Positions 1 through 14,700 of a stretch of DNA of 64,000 nt are shown here, in pieces. The notes below the pieces were generated by a model. The model was given only the letters and a program-made list of their open reading frames with translations. It was not told the DNA's origin and searched no databases. Position 1 is the first letter of the stretch. Each line of letters opens with the position of its first letter. This stretch comes from Streblospio benedicti (lineage: Eukaryota; Annelida; Polychaeta; Spionida; Spionidae): positions 20,157,244 through 20,221,243 of the forward strand of contig CM032662.1 in NCBI GenBank assembly GCA_019095985.1, written 5' to 3'. Both the position numbers and the translations under genes were made by a program.

Positions 1-3000
1 AACATTGGGTCAAACATTGCTGATTATCATAATACTGATGAAATAACTCTGTGTCCAGGGTCAAAGTTTATAAGTGAAAAGTTGATATTTTGAAAAAAAA
101 AAAATAATAATTCCAAACATTTTTCAATGTAATAAAATAAATCAGCATTATTTTAGGTGGATTCTCAAATCATAAATCATTCAGGGTCTATTATTGGAAT
201 ATGTCTAATCTTCACAAGAACATAGATCAAATTAATGTTCGAATTATTTGTTCTTAAGACTCATCAGTTTGGTTTGTCATTGTGTCCTCTTCAGCATGCA
301 CCTTTCTCTCCTCATTCACACATAACATGGAGCAACACCTAGGACCACTATCCTCATAATGAGTGGCAATAATTATGTCTTTCTAACATATGTTGTCTGA
401 AGTTGCATGCTTTTGAAAATACTGTAAATGAAATATACCATTCATTTCTCATAAACGCTCAAGGCATACATTGACATCACTTTTAGTATTTTGTTTCGTT
501 TATTATTGAATAATAACATGAGCAGGTTTCACTAAAAATTACAAATAATATACAAACGTTTAGCATCAGAGATAAATACAAAAATACAGAACATAAGTAA
601 TATAGAAAACCAGCAAAAAATTAAACTTACAGAACAATTAGTCACGTGACTCCAAAAATGAACTTACTCTTTAGACAGGGACCTTTTTTTGTAATTTAAA
701 AAAAATCAAATTAACACCCACACTTTATTGTTATGTATGTTGTATATATATTTTATATGTACATGGTGTATGATAAATTACTTGTTAACAGTTCAAATTT
801 AATAATTAGTTTTTTGGATGTTCCACACATATATTATACATGCAAGCCATACTTCCAATATTCGAATTTCTATTATGTCTATCAGACGTTATAATCATGG
901 CATGTCTAAAACAAGCTATATTTGAATAACCTGTGACATTTGTCCCTAATCCCCACTTCCCCATTCCCTCATTCCCTCATGCCCCCCGTCGACCAGAAAA
1001 AGCAGGCGTGCATCATGAACCTACACTCATGAAGGTTGAGCTCCCCTCAGCTTGATATTGAATGCTTGCAATACGCCAATGCAAATCTTGGTTCTTTGCC
1101 TATTGACTTGTAGTATGTATAGCTTATAGCTTATAGCTTATAGCTTATAGATATAACAATTTTGGAAATATTTACCGAATAGATATGGTCAGATATGTAA
1201 ATAATTACAGGTAACAAAAATTGGATCGATATTATTAATTAATTTATAATATTGTAATATGATAGCTGCAAATGAATATATTGTGATATCTAATAGATAT
1301 GAAAAGTGTAAACCTGTGTGCAAGTCAGGTATTTTATTTGAATTTTATTTGAAAGGGAAATATAATTGAATGACATTTGAGCAATGAGTATTTTAAAAAA
1401 GCTATATGAAAGGAATCATTCTTGACATACTGCTCTCAAATTTCTTGGTTCATATCATGAACATGTGGAGGTTTTGTTGACTCTCATCAATGGGCAGGTA
1501 TGGAATAGATGTATGAGATTTCTCTCACCCATGTCCAACAAGAAGCATAATCTTGTTTCAAGCCTTTAGATTTTGAGTCTTTACGCCAGTTTTCAATTAT
1601 ATTGTTATCTTGCGTCCATGGTTTGGATTTGTCAAGTTCAGACATCTATTTGATTTAGCAGGTGTGAGTAAAAATGAGCATTCCATTGTGATTATAAGTG
1701 TTGTTAAATAATGGCAGTTTTTATCTGATTTGCAGGGAATGGAAATGGTCTGAAAAGATAATTGTTAAAATTTCACTATAAATTGTCACAACAAAATGGA
1801 AAATTGCATATTTAGGCCTACATTTGAAATTGAAATATCAGCGTCAAGTCAAAGCATCTCAACAATATTTTGGCATCATAAGATATTGAGTCAATGTCTA
1901 CTTAGATTCGATTGTATTCAACAAACTTGATTGAATTATCTAATTATTTTGGATATTTAGCAAAAACACTCACTATTCTTATTGCTCCAGTGCTCTAGAA
2001 TTTTGCAACTGTCCCTGGAAATTTACCTGAATCAGAGAGGAGCTCTCTTGGTGGAAAAAGTGCAATCTGTTACTCTGTTACGTTTTTTGCAATAGAGACC
2101 TGTGCTTATTAACTCAGTCATAGATGTATATCTGGTATATACTTTTTCAAATAACTGGAACAGCAGATGTGATCTGATCTTCATTTTATATGTTACTTCT
2201 AGCTGTGTGTATTCCTGGAGAGAAAGGAAGTTGAAGTTTGATTTACATTGCAATATACCAAACAGATATTGAAGGAACATGTAGCAGTTATAGTTGAAAT
2301 TCATTTTTTATTTGTAAATATATTGTAAAATCCTAGGTGGTAAATGTAAAACAGATGGTGAAAAAGATTTCACATTTGTCTTTGATTTTGCGACCTTAAC
2401 ACAGACAGTTTAAATAAAGTTTTTGCATGACAGAAAGTGGTGCCCTCGCTGTCATCATTTCTTGCTTTTGGATGCAGGTCAATGCCAATAATGTACACTG
2501 TGAAATATTAAATGTTTTTACACTCATTTTATACACATTTGACTGATAGAGTAGAATGGGATGTTGAGGAAACATAGACTTGGAGTATATACTTTTAATA
2601 CATATATATTTCCACAGTCTTATCACCATTTCCTACATGAATCATTTAGGGACCTGGAAGCTCAGTATTTGTCATGCTACCAATCAGCGATCATTAAACT
2701 GGGGAAGTGTAAATTGGAGCAGTATTTTAGTCTGTAGAAATCTCATGCTTTAATACATGCATTAATTAAATGTGTCAAGAGAGCTCAAAATTATCCAATT
2801 TTGTTATGCTCAGTGACTTGCTTCTGCTGGGTATGGTAAAGAATTAAAGTATATGTTGCACAATAAATTCATTCAAACATCTTGACCTAGGATCAAAGCA
2901 CATTAATGTAAAATCAAATATTTTATTGGCCTCTGAAATAGTCTGCCCTGCCCCAAACAATAATGTAGTCAAAATTTACATCTTGTGTAGTTAACAGTTT

Positions 3001-3410
3001 GTCTGGAGCATTGTCTTCAGCTTGTTCGCAGCTATGTAAAGCAATTCGGCACTGATAACTTAAGTTGGACCATCAAGGCGTTTGCCTGTTTGGTATTGTT
3101 TGTTTTTCTTTTGTCTGAGACATGATTTTTTGTTTGTGAAATAGTTTGTTCAACATCTGATTCACATTGAGCAAGAGAGTTGTCACATAATGAATTTACT
3201 GCTCTAATTCAAGTTTCTTTAATGATTTACATCATTAGAAATGCATGCATAAAGATAATGAGCTACCATTTTCCTAAAAATCATCATCTATGAAGAATTG
3301 AAGATACTACCGGGTAAAAGATATTTTGCAGAATGTTTGTTCTTATTTTGTTTAAACGTAAAAATGTGTGACATTATTGATATCAAATGATTATAACTAT
3401 TATCTTTCAG
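1..3410. other. 5' intron or flank of the papilin-like gene
   Basis: AT-rich DNA with no exon I can support on either strand. The first recognisable papilin exon starts in phase 0 after a good acceptor (TATCTTTCAG, 3401-3410), so at least one upstream coding exon with the signal peptide must exist. I saw no ATG followed by a hydrophobic core that ends at a phase-0 donor here, so it probably lies left of the window. A 7-bp tandem repeat sits at 1118-1150. Confidence 0.6.
1118..1150. repeat. 7-bp tandem repeat (TATAGCT), 4.7 copies
   Basis: Perfect run of TATAGCT units in the left flank or first intron. Confidence 0.95.
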
Positions 3411-5750
3411 TATATACATCTCAGAAGTAAAAGACAAGCAGGGCTTGGTGGTGCAGAAGAAGGCTGGGGTCCGTGGGGAAGCCCCAGTGAGTGCTCCCGG
3501 ACGTGCGGAGGTGGAGTCCAGTATCAAGAGAGGACCTGCAGTACATTAAGGTAGATCCAGAACATTCAGGGATAGAGAATGTCTAATCCCATTCGTCTGC
3601 CCTCATATGGACCTTGTAGATAGATATGCGGCACTGTCTTTCGAATCTGATTGGAATTTACTGGCACAACTCTGTTCCGTAAAAGGCTGGATAAACCATT
3701 GGAAATGATTGATCGAATATTGAATTATAAAGTCCAACCAATCATTTGTCAGTATCAATGCTGGACAGTGTTAGGAATTGTTAATTGCAGTATTTATATA
3801 ACATTATCATGTCTTGGCCACAGAAGCTCCAGTAATGTAGATTTTTAATTTTTTCTCAATAGTGATATCTATCTCATATTATTGAAAGTTGATTAGTTGT
3901 TACTATAAATAACTATTGAAAGTTGATTAGTTGTTACTATAAATAACTATTTTGAAAGTTGATTAGTTGTTACTATAAATAACTATTTTGAGCAAGGACA
4001 CAAAGTCCAGCAATTTGTTTCATTAGACATGCCTGTTGGACAAGAGTTTATCGTAAATACTACACAGCATTCTGTTGATTTTATGGCCTGTTTGATATAA
4101 ATTTGAATTTACATAACCTTTTGCAAGTACACAATAAACTTCAATTGGCTTGTTGAAGATAGGCGCAGGTCTAAATTTATGTATGAAACAACACCTTTGG
4201 GACACTCTTAAGTATTACTACATAGTTAAAATGCTAAAAGTGAAGAATTTTTATGTCAAGTTCATATGCAGGCTTATCTTGCTGGTACCTTCTTAATATA
4301 TGTGTATTAATTTTAGAATATTTTCCTTTATGAAATTACAAAAATTCTTACATAATGAAAAATTCATTCCCGTGATTGTTTTTGAAAAGTAGTGTTTACT
4401 TAGTTTTACTTCATATTATCATGGAATGTGATTGCTCTATATCAAATCTCAACTGCAGTTATTAAATGTACAATCACCTTGGCCTGTACACTAAATTGAA
4501 GAGATTTATTACGCAAATAGTTTATAAGTGCTAACTATTTTAGAAGTATATTTACGGTTGCAACCTAGTTTAGTTTATGGTTTTAATTTCTTATTAGTGC
4601 CTTTTAGGAGAATATTTTTATTGAGTTGCAAAAATAAAGATTTGATGAAACAACAGATTATAATATCATAACTTTACATAAGATCATTTAATTTTTATGA
4701 TGAACTAATCTAATTTCATTTTGTATATATTTCCAGAGAAGATGGAAGTCCAGAATGTGCTGGCCCCAGTAAAATATATATGTCATGTAATGTAGAAGTA
4801 AGTTACATTTTTGTGTGTGTCTTTTTGTGTTTGGTTTGAAACAAAGCAATATTTGTGAACATTCTAATTATTCAACTTGAGAACATGCATAATCTTTGAT
4901 GTTTATCAAAGATCTTATTGTTTTCATGAGAGCATTATAATTGAAATATATGACTGTAACTTAGTCATTGTTCTTCTTTACATCTGATAAGAAAATGTAA
5001 ATGTCCTGAAAACAGATCAGTAAAGGATTCTCGTATTTAGCTGCCATTCCATCTAAAATTTGATAAGTGTATACTATTTAATGGTACTTGTAAACAATTT
5101 AAGGACATAAATTATCTGACTTTTGCAAATGACGATAATATTACTCATACTTATGTATTATTTTTTTAAATAGAGATTCATATTTTTTAAAATCTCATAA
5201 AATATCTTGACGTGACATGAAATATGCAAATATTCATTTGTAGTAACTTCTGCTTTTACTTAAGTTACATTACAACAGGAATAAATAACCAATGATCATT
5301 TATTCCTGATTACAAACCAGATAGAATAATGGAATGGAGGGTCATCTATTGTTGAAATATTTTTCAGATTATTTGTGTTATGTAAGATAGTCTTATTCTC
5401 TTGATATGCATGCATGCGTTGCATGTGTTAAGTGATGATGTACATTTCGTCAAGCTCGATAAAAAGGGGACCCTTGTAGATTTTTTTCATATCGAAATTC
5501 CACTATTTACTATTCAAATGTGGTAAGAAAAAGAGAATATGTTCTACTTTTGTGGAGTTAGACAAAATGTACATCATACCAAAAAATATTATTGCGTACT
5601 GGTATCTATTAAAAAGAGTATAGTGTTTATATTTTGTCAATTTTTAGGAATGTCCTGAGGGCAGTAGAGACTTCAGAGCATGGCAGTGTTCAAGATACAA
5701 TGATATAGAGTTTGATGGGAAATTTTATGAATGGCAGCCTTATTATGGAG
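3411..5750 (+). CDS. Papilin exons 1-3: first TSP1 repeat and start of the ADAMTS cysteine-rich module
   Basis: Exons 3411-3550, 4737-4797 and 5648-5750 (introns in phases 2, 0, 1). The first carries a furin-like RSKR and then the TSP1 start, with W-G-P-W (a C-mannosylation pattern) and CSRTCGGGVQYQERTC. The second and third finish the repeat (C-N-V-E-C-P) and continue with DFRAWQCSRYND and FDGKFYEWQPYYG, the conserved opening of the papilin/ADAMTSL cysteine-rich segment. In papilin and ADAMTSL proteins this module has no protease domain in front of it, which fits the absence of any metalloprotease exon here. Confidence 0.92.
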
Positions 5751-8700
5751 GTAAATTATCAATTTATTTTTTGTGATAAATGCTTGATAGTTACTTATGT
5801 TAAGTAAGTTTTTCTTTGTACATTTATAATGTAGTCTTTTTAGTTTCTTCACCTTAAACAATTTCTTTATGGCATTTGATTTTATATTATGATATAATAG
5901 ATGACAAAGTCATACATATTGTGTCATAGGGGTGCATGTTGAACATACACCTGATTCGAATATTCCCATCAAAGTGAAAAGGATTGCAAGTACAAGTGGT
6001 CTGATTATGTTTATGATGCTGTGATTACAACTTGTTTTTTGCACACACTATATACATGCTCATAATGCATGGGTATTTCAAAATGTGAAGAATTGAGACA
6101 ACCATTAAAATGTATAGTTTGTTTATGAAAATATTGATGGAGATATGTTTCATGAAATACAAAGCGACCACTGTAAAGTCTCGTCCACACAGCTACGACT
6201 GTATGCGACGTGATGTGACGCGACGCTCTACGACGCAATGGTCGTAGAGTGGTGTTTAGAAAAATCAAAATTGCGTGAGCTTACGAAGCGCCATGACGTT
6301 TTGTCGTAAGCTTCCCGCGATCATTCGCGACAGTTTCATAAACTAAACATGGGAAAGATGTCAAGGCTTTCACGTGCAGACCATAATACAGGAACACCTT
6401 TATAAACACCGTCAGCAATGGCACATTTAAGCATAAAGACGTTATGATGAAAAAGGAGACACGCACGCTCTTCCCACATTGTAACTAATACTTCTTCCCG
6501 ATCTTCCTCCCAAAACACATACACCATATCTACTTATATCTCTGTATATATAATAGGTTCTGTATATTATATATTAGATTTACTTCTTAGGTATTGTAGC
6601 TTGAACATGCAGTATCCACACGCACAAATTGTACTTAATTACTGTACATATGGACGTAATATTCATCTTTTAAATGGAAAGACGACCCGTACCGTCGTAA
6701 GAGTGTCCACACTAATGCAACTCATGCCAACTATATGCGACTACCCTCGACTACGACTTTATGAATGTAGAATGGATCAAAATTATATGCAATTTCAGAA
6801 GTGAAGAAATCTTATTAACACAATTCAAGAACATCAAAATGCCTATCTGTTAAGCATTAGAGAAACCCTTCTGAGATGTTACACTAAGCTTTGTAACTAG
6901 GCTGCACAACTTGAGTTGTGTAAATAGGCAATGATTACCACAACATTTCTGTTAATATTACTGACTTTAGCTGTACATTTGTGAAATGTTGTGGTTTGAA
7001 TACTAGACCATCCATTAGTAGGACTAAAACCTGATCACACCATGGAGGTCAGACAGGTGCATCCCTAGCAGACACCTGTACTTGGCACAAAAGCAGACTG
7101 TAAAGCTACAAAATTTTGGAAAATGTGCCAAATATTTTGAAAAGTGATTAGGTAAATGCTGTTGTCTCATATTCTGAAGTTGCACGTACCAAGGAACAAC
7201 ATTTTGTAATTTATTAGTCATGTTCTCCAATTAAGAGTCCAGATAAGCTATGATAGGGTTTGTGTAATTTATGTGCATGTTGCTCTGCACGTGCCATTGA
7301 CTTTGACGATACAACTTGTTCTTGATACAAACAAAATGCTACTTTTTATTAGCAATCAATTGGAGGATTAAACATAAGAGTAATAGGTCTGAAATGCTTA
7401 TTGGAAGTGTGGGCCAAAAGGAGCAATTATGTATAAGCATTTCTCCTCTCTTCCTCGTGCGTCCTATGAAATACACAGAGATTCACAGCATTGCATGTTT
7501 TTGTTCAGCATGCTTCACCCACTCTTTAAAGGTTGATGAGGTCAAGAGTTTGGTATTGCAACAAGAACTGAGTGAACTTGCACACCTTGTTAACTTATTT
7601 GTAGTTTTTTAAAAGGAAAGTGTACCTTACATTAAGCGATCTTGAATATTCGATAAAATAATCACTATGAAATGTAATGTTGTTATGTAACTTACAAGAA
7701 AGAACATACAATTTACATCACTATGTATAGGAGCTACATAAAGTATGTACAGAAATAGAACACATAAAGTATGTTTGTCCAACATACAAGACAGGGAAAC
7801 TAATCATCATGACCTAGCAAGGTCATACAAGCACAAGATGTGTATACATTTTGTGTTTGTACACTAAGCAAATAGACACAAATACCATGCACGTGTCTAA
7901 CATTCGTAGTACCAAATATTAGACAGCAATACAACAATCATTACCAGTTAGTGTGTAGCTAAAACATCCCCATCGCTACTGTTGAATTGCCCAGTGGTCA
8001 GCTTGGAGTGTGGCATGTAGCAGCAAACATAGTGAATGAGAACGTCTGTGTCGATCATATCATAGTCAGAAGACCCACACTTACCCCAAACTAATGCTGA
8101 TCTTTGGCAAAGTGATGTTACCTTACTTAATCCAGAATGAACCCTTCGGTTATCAGTACCAATTGTACAATAGGTTAGGCAAAAACAAAAATATATATAT
8201 CATAATAGCAAATATATGTTTAACCAATTTTCTTCTTCTCTCTCTCTTTTCTATGGCAAGCAAGCTCCTACCACCAATTATTTGTTTTGTTTTCTGTTTC
8301 ATAGAAATAGTTGTCAGTAAGTAAACTCATAGAAAAGGATGTAAGTGACTGTTGTTTGGATGTACATGACAAATAATTGAGCACATTGCATTCAATTTTA
8401 GACAATGACACTATTTTGTCAGTTATGAAATGTATATTAAGCCGATGTCATGATTGTAGGCAAGCATATGAATGAATAGCATTTGAAAGATTGTGCATTT
8501 TAATTGCATTTTTGACTATATAATCTTTGATTTTTCATAACTTCAGTGAAACTATTATGAGCGATGCTTCTTTTGTTCAGTTTTGCTGTACCACTCATGG
8601 CATGTATACTATACATCTTTAGCTGTTCTTGCATGATTTCCATATGTTCCAGTTAATAGTTGGCCAAAATCTCATATGTAGTAACTTTTGTAGCTATTGC

Positions 8701-11700
8701 TTTGTACATGTGCATGTACATATCACAATGTGAACAATATTACCAAAAAGGTTTTAATAGTCCTCTACTGGTATATAATTCTTTAAACGTTCAACCGGCA
8801 ATCAAATTCTTATTGTGAACTTTTCAGAATATTTTTTATCTTTAATTTCCTTTCAAGCTCCAACCGAAATGATTTTTTGTCAACTACTCGATGTTGTTTT
8901 CTTTTTTGTTGTAGAGACTTGTACTCTTTTGTACTGATTTCATTTAAATCTCAACTGCATTTTCATTGTATAGGAATACATACAGTTAACTTTCAGTACA
9001 AGTAATTTAGGAAGTGTCACAAGACATGGTGTAAGGAAATTTGCGATTTGCATCAACATTTATACAATTGATGTATCATGTTTATAGAGTGTAAACTGAC
9101 CAAGAATGTTCATGGTGACCTGTGTCCCATCCCACAAGATATCTGCCATACCACCTGGAGCAAGGCAAAATTGCTTTTATCAATTAGTGGTTTCTGCCTA
9201 ATCTTGTTGATCCCAGGTGGTCATTTAATCACTGACAAACTAGTTAGGTACATAATCATCAATCATTGACTACCTAGATAAGGCACTTCTTATGTATGGA
9301 TTATACTTTGAATTCTATTGGGAATGCCGATATTATTTATATTTTAATAAATATGTATAGATTAACTTAAAATCCCTTCAGCTGGTTTCATGTAAGATTG
9401 TGCAAAGTTTTTTGAATTTTTTGAGCATGACTTTGACCAAATGCTCTATACTAGTATATAACACTATAGATTAGCAATATTCAAGTTAAAATTTATTGAG
9501 CAGATGTAACTTTAACAAAAATAGTGGACGCGTGAAAAAAAAGGTAAAGTGATCTGTAAAAGTATGCTCAAAGGGTCAAGAACAGGATGTAGAAATGTAA
9601 ATAATCTATGCCAATTAGATGATCTTCCTCCCTCTGTCAACTCCTCACTGGGTCAGTCTTTTTCACAGGGAGCAGCATGTGACATTGTAAATATTTGTGC
9701 ACAATTAGGTGTTGTTTGGGTTTGAGGCGCCTTTGCTGTGACTCTTGGCTTCAAGTGCCGCTTCTTGTTATCTCTGTTTCAGCAATGGCATAGCCAAGTG
9801 TTTATAACTAAACTATGACATAATGTTGGTTTACTTTTATTTCAATTAAGATTTCATCATTTATTAATATTAGTATCTTAATACTTATATATTTATTTTG
9901 AATGATTTATTTGTATGTGCTTTAACAACTATTAAAAATATATAGCAATCACAATGAAACATATGTTATACTTACTAGCAAGAAAAGTAATTTCTGTATA
10001 ACAATTACAGGTCACCATAAATGTGAGCTGAACTGTCTAGCAAAAGGAGAGAAATTTTATTACCGCCATGCCAGTAAAGTTATTGATGGAACGCCATGTA
10101 CAAGAGACTCACAAGATGTGTGTGTGGATGGAATTTGCCAAGTAAGTGGAGCATATTATTTAATAACATACATCAGTTGGAAAAGTACACCTTTTGGCTG
10201 AAAAGGACACACATTTAAGTAAAATTGGTATGAACAAGAATTTTGCATTTTGCATCAACATACAAAAATGATGTACAATATATAAATATTGGCATTTGTC
10301 AGTCTTCAGATTATTTATAAACTATTGTTATGGATATGGTTATAGCTAATAGACTTATGAACAGCAATTTCACATACCACCTGTTTATGTCTGTATACGA
10401 ATGGGGAAACACTTAAATTACTCAAAACATTGAAGAGGTATTTATTACACGTTATTTTTACGAACAAAAAAAGACATCAATGTTACTTGTTGCACTGTGC
10501 GGAAGAGGATCACAACTGTTAATGTGGAGAAAATACACCTTTAGAAACACACAATTAACAATGAATTTTTTAGTATTAGATAAAGTAATGTCAAAACATC
10601 CATATATTGTGTAGAGCGAACAAATATGCCATTGATACCCATTTAATGACATGTTAAAATATACTTGAATGACAAAAATGATTACCTATGATGAAATTTC
10701 CCAACGTTTTTGTTCATCTTCATCAATGCCTTAGAACTCTTTTATCTTTCACATAATGAGTTGGCAAAGTATCCTGTCAAGAATGTTAGATAAAATCTCC
10801 CTTGTTGAACATTTACTTACAACTCGTAGTAAACTCTGTGCATTTTTGTAGAGTAACAAAATCAGGAGTATTGTCATGAGCAATTGTAAATATTTATGTG
10901 TACATCTTGGTAGTAATATGTGTGTATGCATTTGCACATATCCTGCATATTGTGCCGAATAATAACTCATTAATAGACCTGTGTCATCCATTTTCATTTC
11001 CTTATTATATTCGCTCAAGAACAATGGATCATCCGCATAATACTCATTATGGTCTCCAGATTATCAACTAGAGCTACATGTAGAGCTAGAGCTTTTTAAG
11101 GCAGCTTTTTTTCCACTAAAAAAAGATGACCCCACACATTTTAATTTATGACAATATTTGACTCAACAGGCCTGCTTCTATTATCATCATATAAAAATAG
11201 CCATTGAAATAGCGGCAAGATTTCTTTATTAAAAATCTCAGCAATTTACATTTGCATGCAGACTTTCAACTTAACTGTAATATTTGGAAATGGACATTGA
11301 CAGAATTTGGTGACTCAGGCTGCAGAAAGTTGTATTATCAGTTTACATAGCGATTAGCATAAGTATTTCCTGGAAGAGAGTTCCTTGGTCCAGCCTCAGC
11401 CGGGCAGTAACAACCTGGACACAATCTGTTTAGTCAGAATTACACATATTTGTGTAGCTCCGATTCTGTGACGAGATAATTAGATCTGGTTTGATTGTGT
11501 AATTTCCTGCATGTTACCACAATTTCTTTCTTTCCAAATTTAACATTTCTATAGTTTGTCCAGTAACCCACCTTTCCCCCAATAACTTTGTTCAATCGTA
11601 ACAGATTTTCATACAACTTACCTTGTTGTGTGCACAATCAAAGATGACTTGCTGAGATGACAAGACTATAGTCCATAATGTGTTTTACATACTGGTAAAA

Positions 11701-14700
11701 CGTAAATGTCATGTTTTTTTAGTAGTATTCATGCCACCTGCACGGTGCAGTATCATATGTCAATATCATTACATTATATGTATGTCATGCATGTCATGCG
11801 TATGTCATGCGTACATGCATTGTTATGTAATTGTATGAGGTAGCGTCAAGGGTCGTTATGGTTTGTTGTTGTAATGTGCTGCTTGCAGTATCCATGATAT
11901 TTGGTCCTGAAACTGCTATTTAAACTGTAAAAATAATTACTGGACAGACTATAATGAAGTGAACCATTTATTATGTTATTATCTCCCAATATCTGGTAAG
12001 AGGCGGATGAGCAGCTTAGGCAGGAAGGGCAGGACTTCATGTCTCTTATAGTATGTGTTTATGGATATCATTAATATGCTCTATCAACATGGTAATTAAC
12101 ATGCAATAGTGGTATCTATCATAACTATAGCATCCAAACACACAGTGAGTGAGACTTTATTTGTTTTGTTTTTTCCGTAGAACGCATTTTTAAGGTGATG
12201 TAATAATGTATAGAAATGGTGTAGAAAGTTGTAAGAAAGTTAGTGACCTTTTTATCAGTTACCATGGGAAGCTGTCGTTTAATGACCTTGTAATAAATCT
12301 TTCTGTTTTTACCTCATCGAATAAAACATTGCGTACAGTTAACATTTCAACAAAAATCTATATGATCAACACAATACATAACATATTATGTAGGACTCCA
12401 TGCCATATGGAACAGATTTTGTGAATACAGACATGAAATACAATCCAGGGAACCAGTGTCTTTAATGTTCCGCAATGGGAATATTGGCAGGCTGTCGAGG
12501 TTGTTGGGAGTCATCTTTGTTCATTGATTCATTTTAGAATCCCAAGTAGTTTTCCAATGTTTAAAATGAGTTTCCTTCATCTAAAATGACTAAGACAACA
12601 AATGGGTAAAAAACATTTTCATCATTATACTTTGGTTCAGAATTATTGAGATATATCTATTGTAAATTATTCACATTCTTCAACATGTAGGTTACCAGGA
12701 CAGAAATTAGTTCCTCAAGTGACTTTTGTAATCTCCAAACTAATCTTGACCAAACATCAACAAGATTCCATCCCGCTTGGATCATTACAAGATCCCCAAT
12801 GAAATATTCACTGAATTCTCAATATAGAGTTCTCAAAATTGTAATAGTCTTAAGAAAATGAAGTAAAACAATCTAAAAATCAAGAATTTGAGTTTTCATT
12901 ATATATATCTACATTATTCAATATTCTGACAGATAAGGTGGAAATTGTGGTTTTGCTCATTATCATGTAGTTCAAAGCTCATTATCATGTAGTTCAAAAG
13001 CAAAAGGTATAGACCATGACCTTTTGCCTGCTCAATATCACAGTAAAGGTGACCATTACACCAAGAGTTTCCATTTTCCATGTATTGATGACCTATGTTC
13101 TCATGTTAGAAGTCTGCTTGCTGAGCAATGGTCATAAAGCATGTGTGAATTGGTCGGAGAAACTCTAGTCCTCCTCCATCTTCACTTTAGCCAGTGTTAG
13201 CTTGTAAATACGATGTAATGAGAATATACCACCGAGGACTTATTTTTCTTTTGTTGCTTTCTGTCTTTGTTGGGAGGATTTCCTGACATTTTCATTGCTG
13301 CAAAATTGAATGGTGACAGTAATTACTTACGACTTGCTGTATGTTATTTATGCACCACGTTTATATTATAACATGCTTATTTTTGAAAACGAGTTGTAAA
13401 TAAAAACACTGTTATGAAAATTAAACTTTCAAATTTATTTTGATGTATTTCATTCTAAAGGTATGCATTTATAAATAATATTAGACTAATTATAAATTTT
13501 TGTTTTTGATAAGTTTATTTTGTGTTTGTTTTGAAAATACATCTCTATAATATATTTGCCTGAAGTGTTTTTTCATAACAGCAAACCTGACATATACATG
13601 TATTTCAAGCCTTACTCAATTTTTATGTGTTACTCATGTCAATTACTGATATATTTCGACAATATAAATTTTAACAATACATGATTGCATCTGTGTAGTA
13701 TTGCATAGTCAAATGGACAATGATCTGTATAACCAAACCATAAACCAAATTTATGGAATGTAAAGCTTGTCAATATAATCAAATGTAACAAATTACAATA
13801 TACGCTAGTGTGCATTAAATAGTAAATGCCATACTTCAAACATGCACTTCTACTTTTTAATACATTAGCTATTTCCTTCAACATCCTACAATCACTGCAA
13901 CTCGTTTCCTGGTATATAAAAGTTTATAAACATGGATATTACACCAAATCATAACAACCATAACCTAATCAAAAAAAATTCAAGCGCAAATTGCGCTCAC
14001 TTTATGAAGAGTATTAAAGTTAAATTACACATGTACTGCAGCCTGTAGGATGTGATAAGATGCTTGGATCCACCAAGAAGCTTGATGAATGTCATGTGTG
14101 CGGTGGGGATGGATCCTCGTGTAAAACTGTGCAGGGCTATGTCACTACAGACAACCTCCAATATGGTATGGACCATTGATTGGTATTTAATTTATTGCAT
14201 TCCCAGTTGTAATATTCACTGAATAGCTTCATCTAGAAAGATATTTGTTTCATATCAGTTTTGATTTAATTTGTTTCAATTAATGATAATGGATTCATTT
14301 TTTGTTTTTCAATTGATGAAGAAAATGTTTGTTCAGTATTGAATTAAAGGAAAATTGGTATGTGTACGTGTGTGATAGCAAACATATGAAATGTTAAAGA
14401 TAACTTAATTTTATTTGCACGTGTTACAGGATACAGTGATGTTTTATTGATACCAGCTGGAGCTACATCTATCAAAATCAGTGAAGAGTCAGCCAGCAAC
14501 AACTACTTAGGTAAAATATGATTATTTTTCTTTACAGCAAATTTGTTATGATGTTTTTAGTTTTACTAAATCAAGATAAGAAAATACTCAAGTGCTTAGT
14601 ATTTACTCCCCAAATGCTGTAACTTATTAAAAGCTTGGGCTGGAAATTATTTCATTTGAAAGAAAATTATGAGGCTGGATTTGTTTATTTGCATTCCAAT

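Noticed and set aside
7316-7612. Open frame of 98 codons in intron 3
   Set aside because: Composition is intronic, with no recognisable motif, and no fit to papilin phase.
9078-9269. Cysteine-containing open frame in intron 3 (MFIECKLTKNVHGDLCPIPQ)
   Set aside because: Looks slightly protein-like, but no TSP1, spacer or transposase pattern and no suitable splice sites around it.
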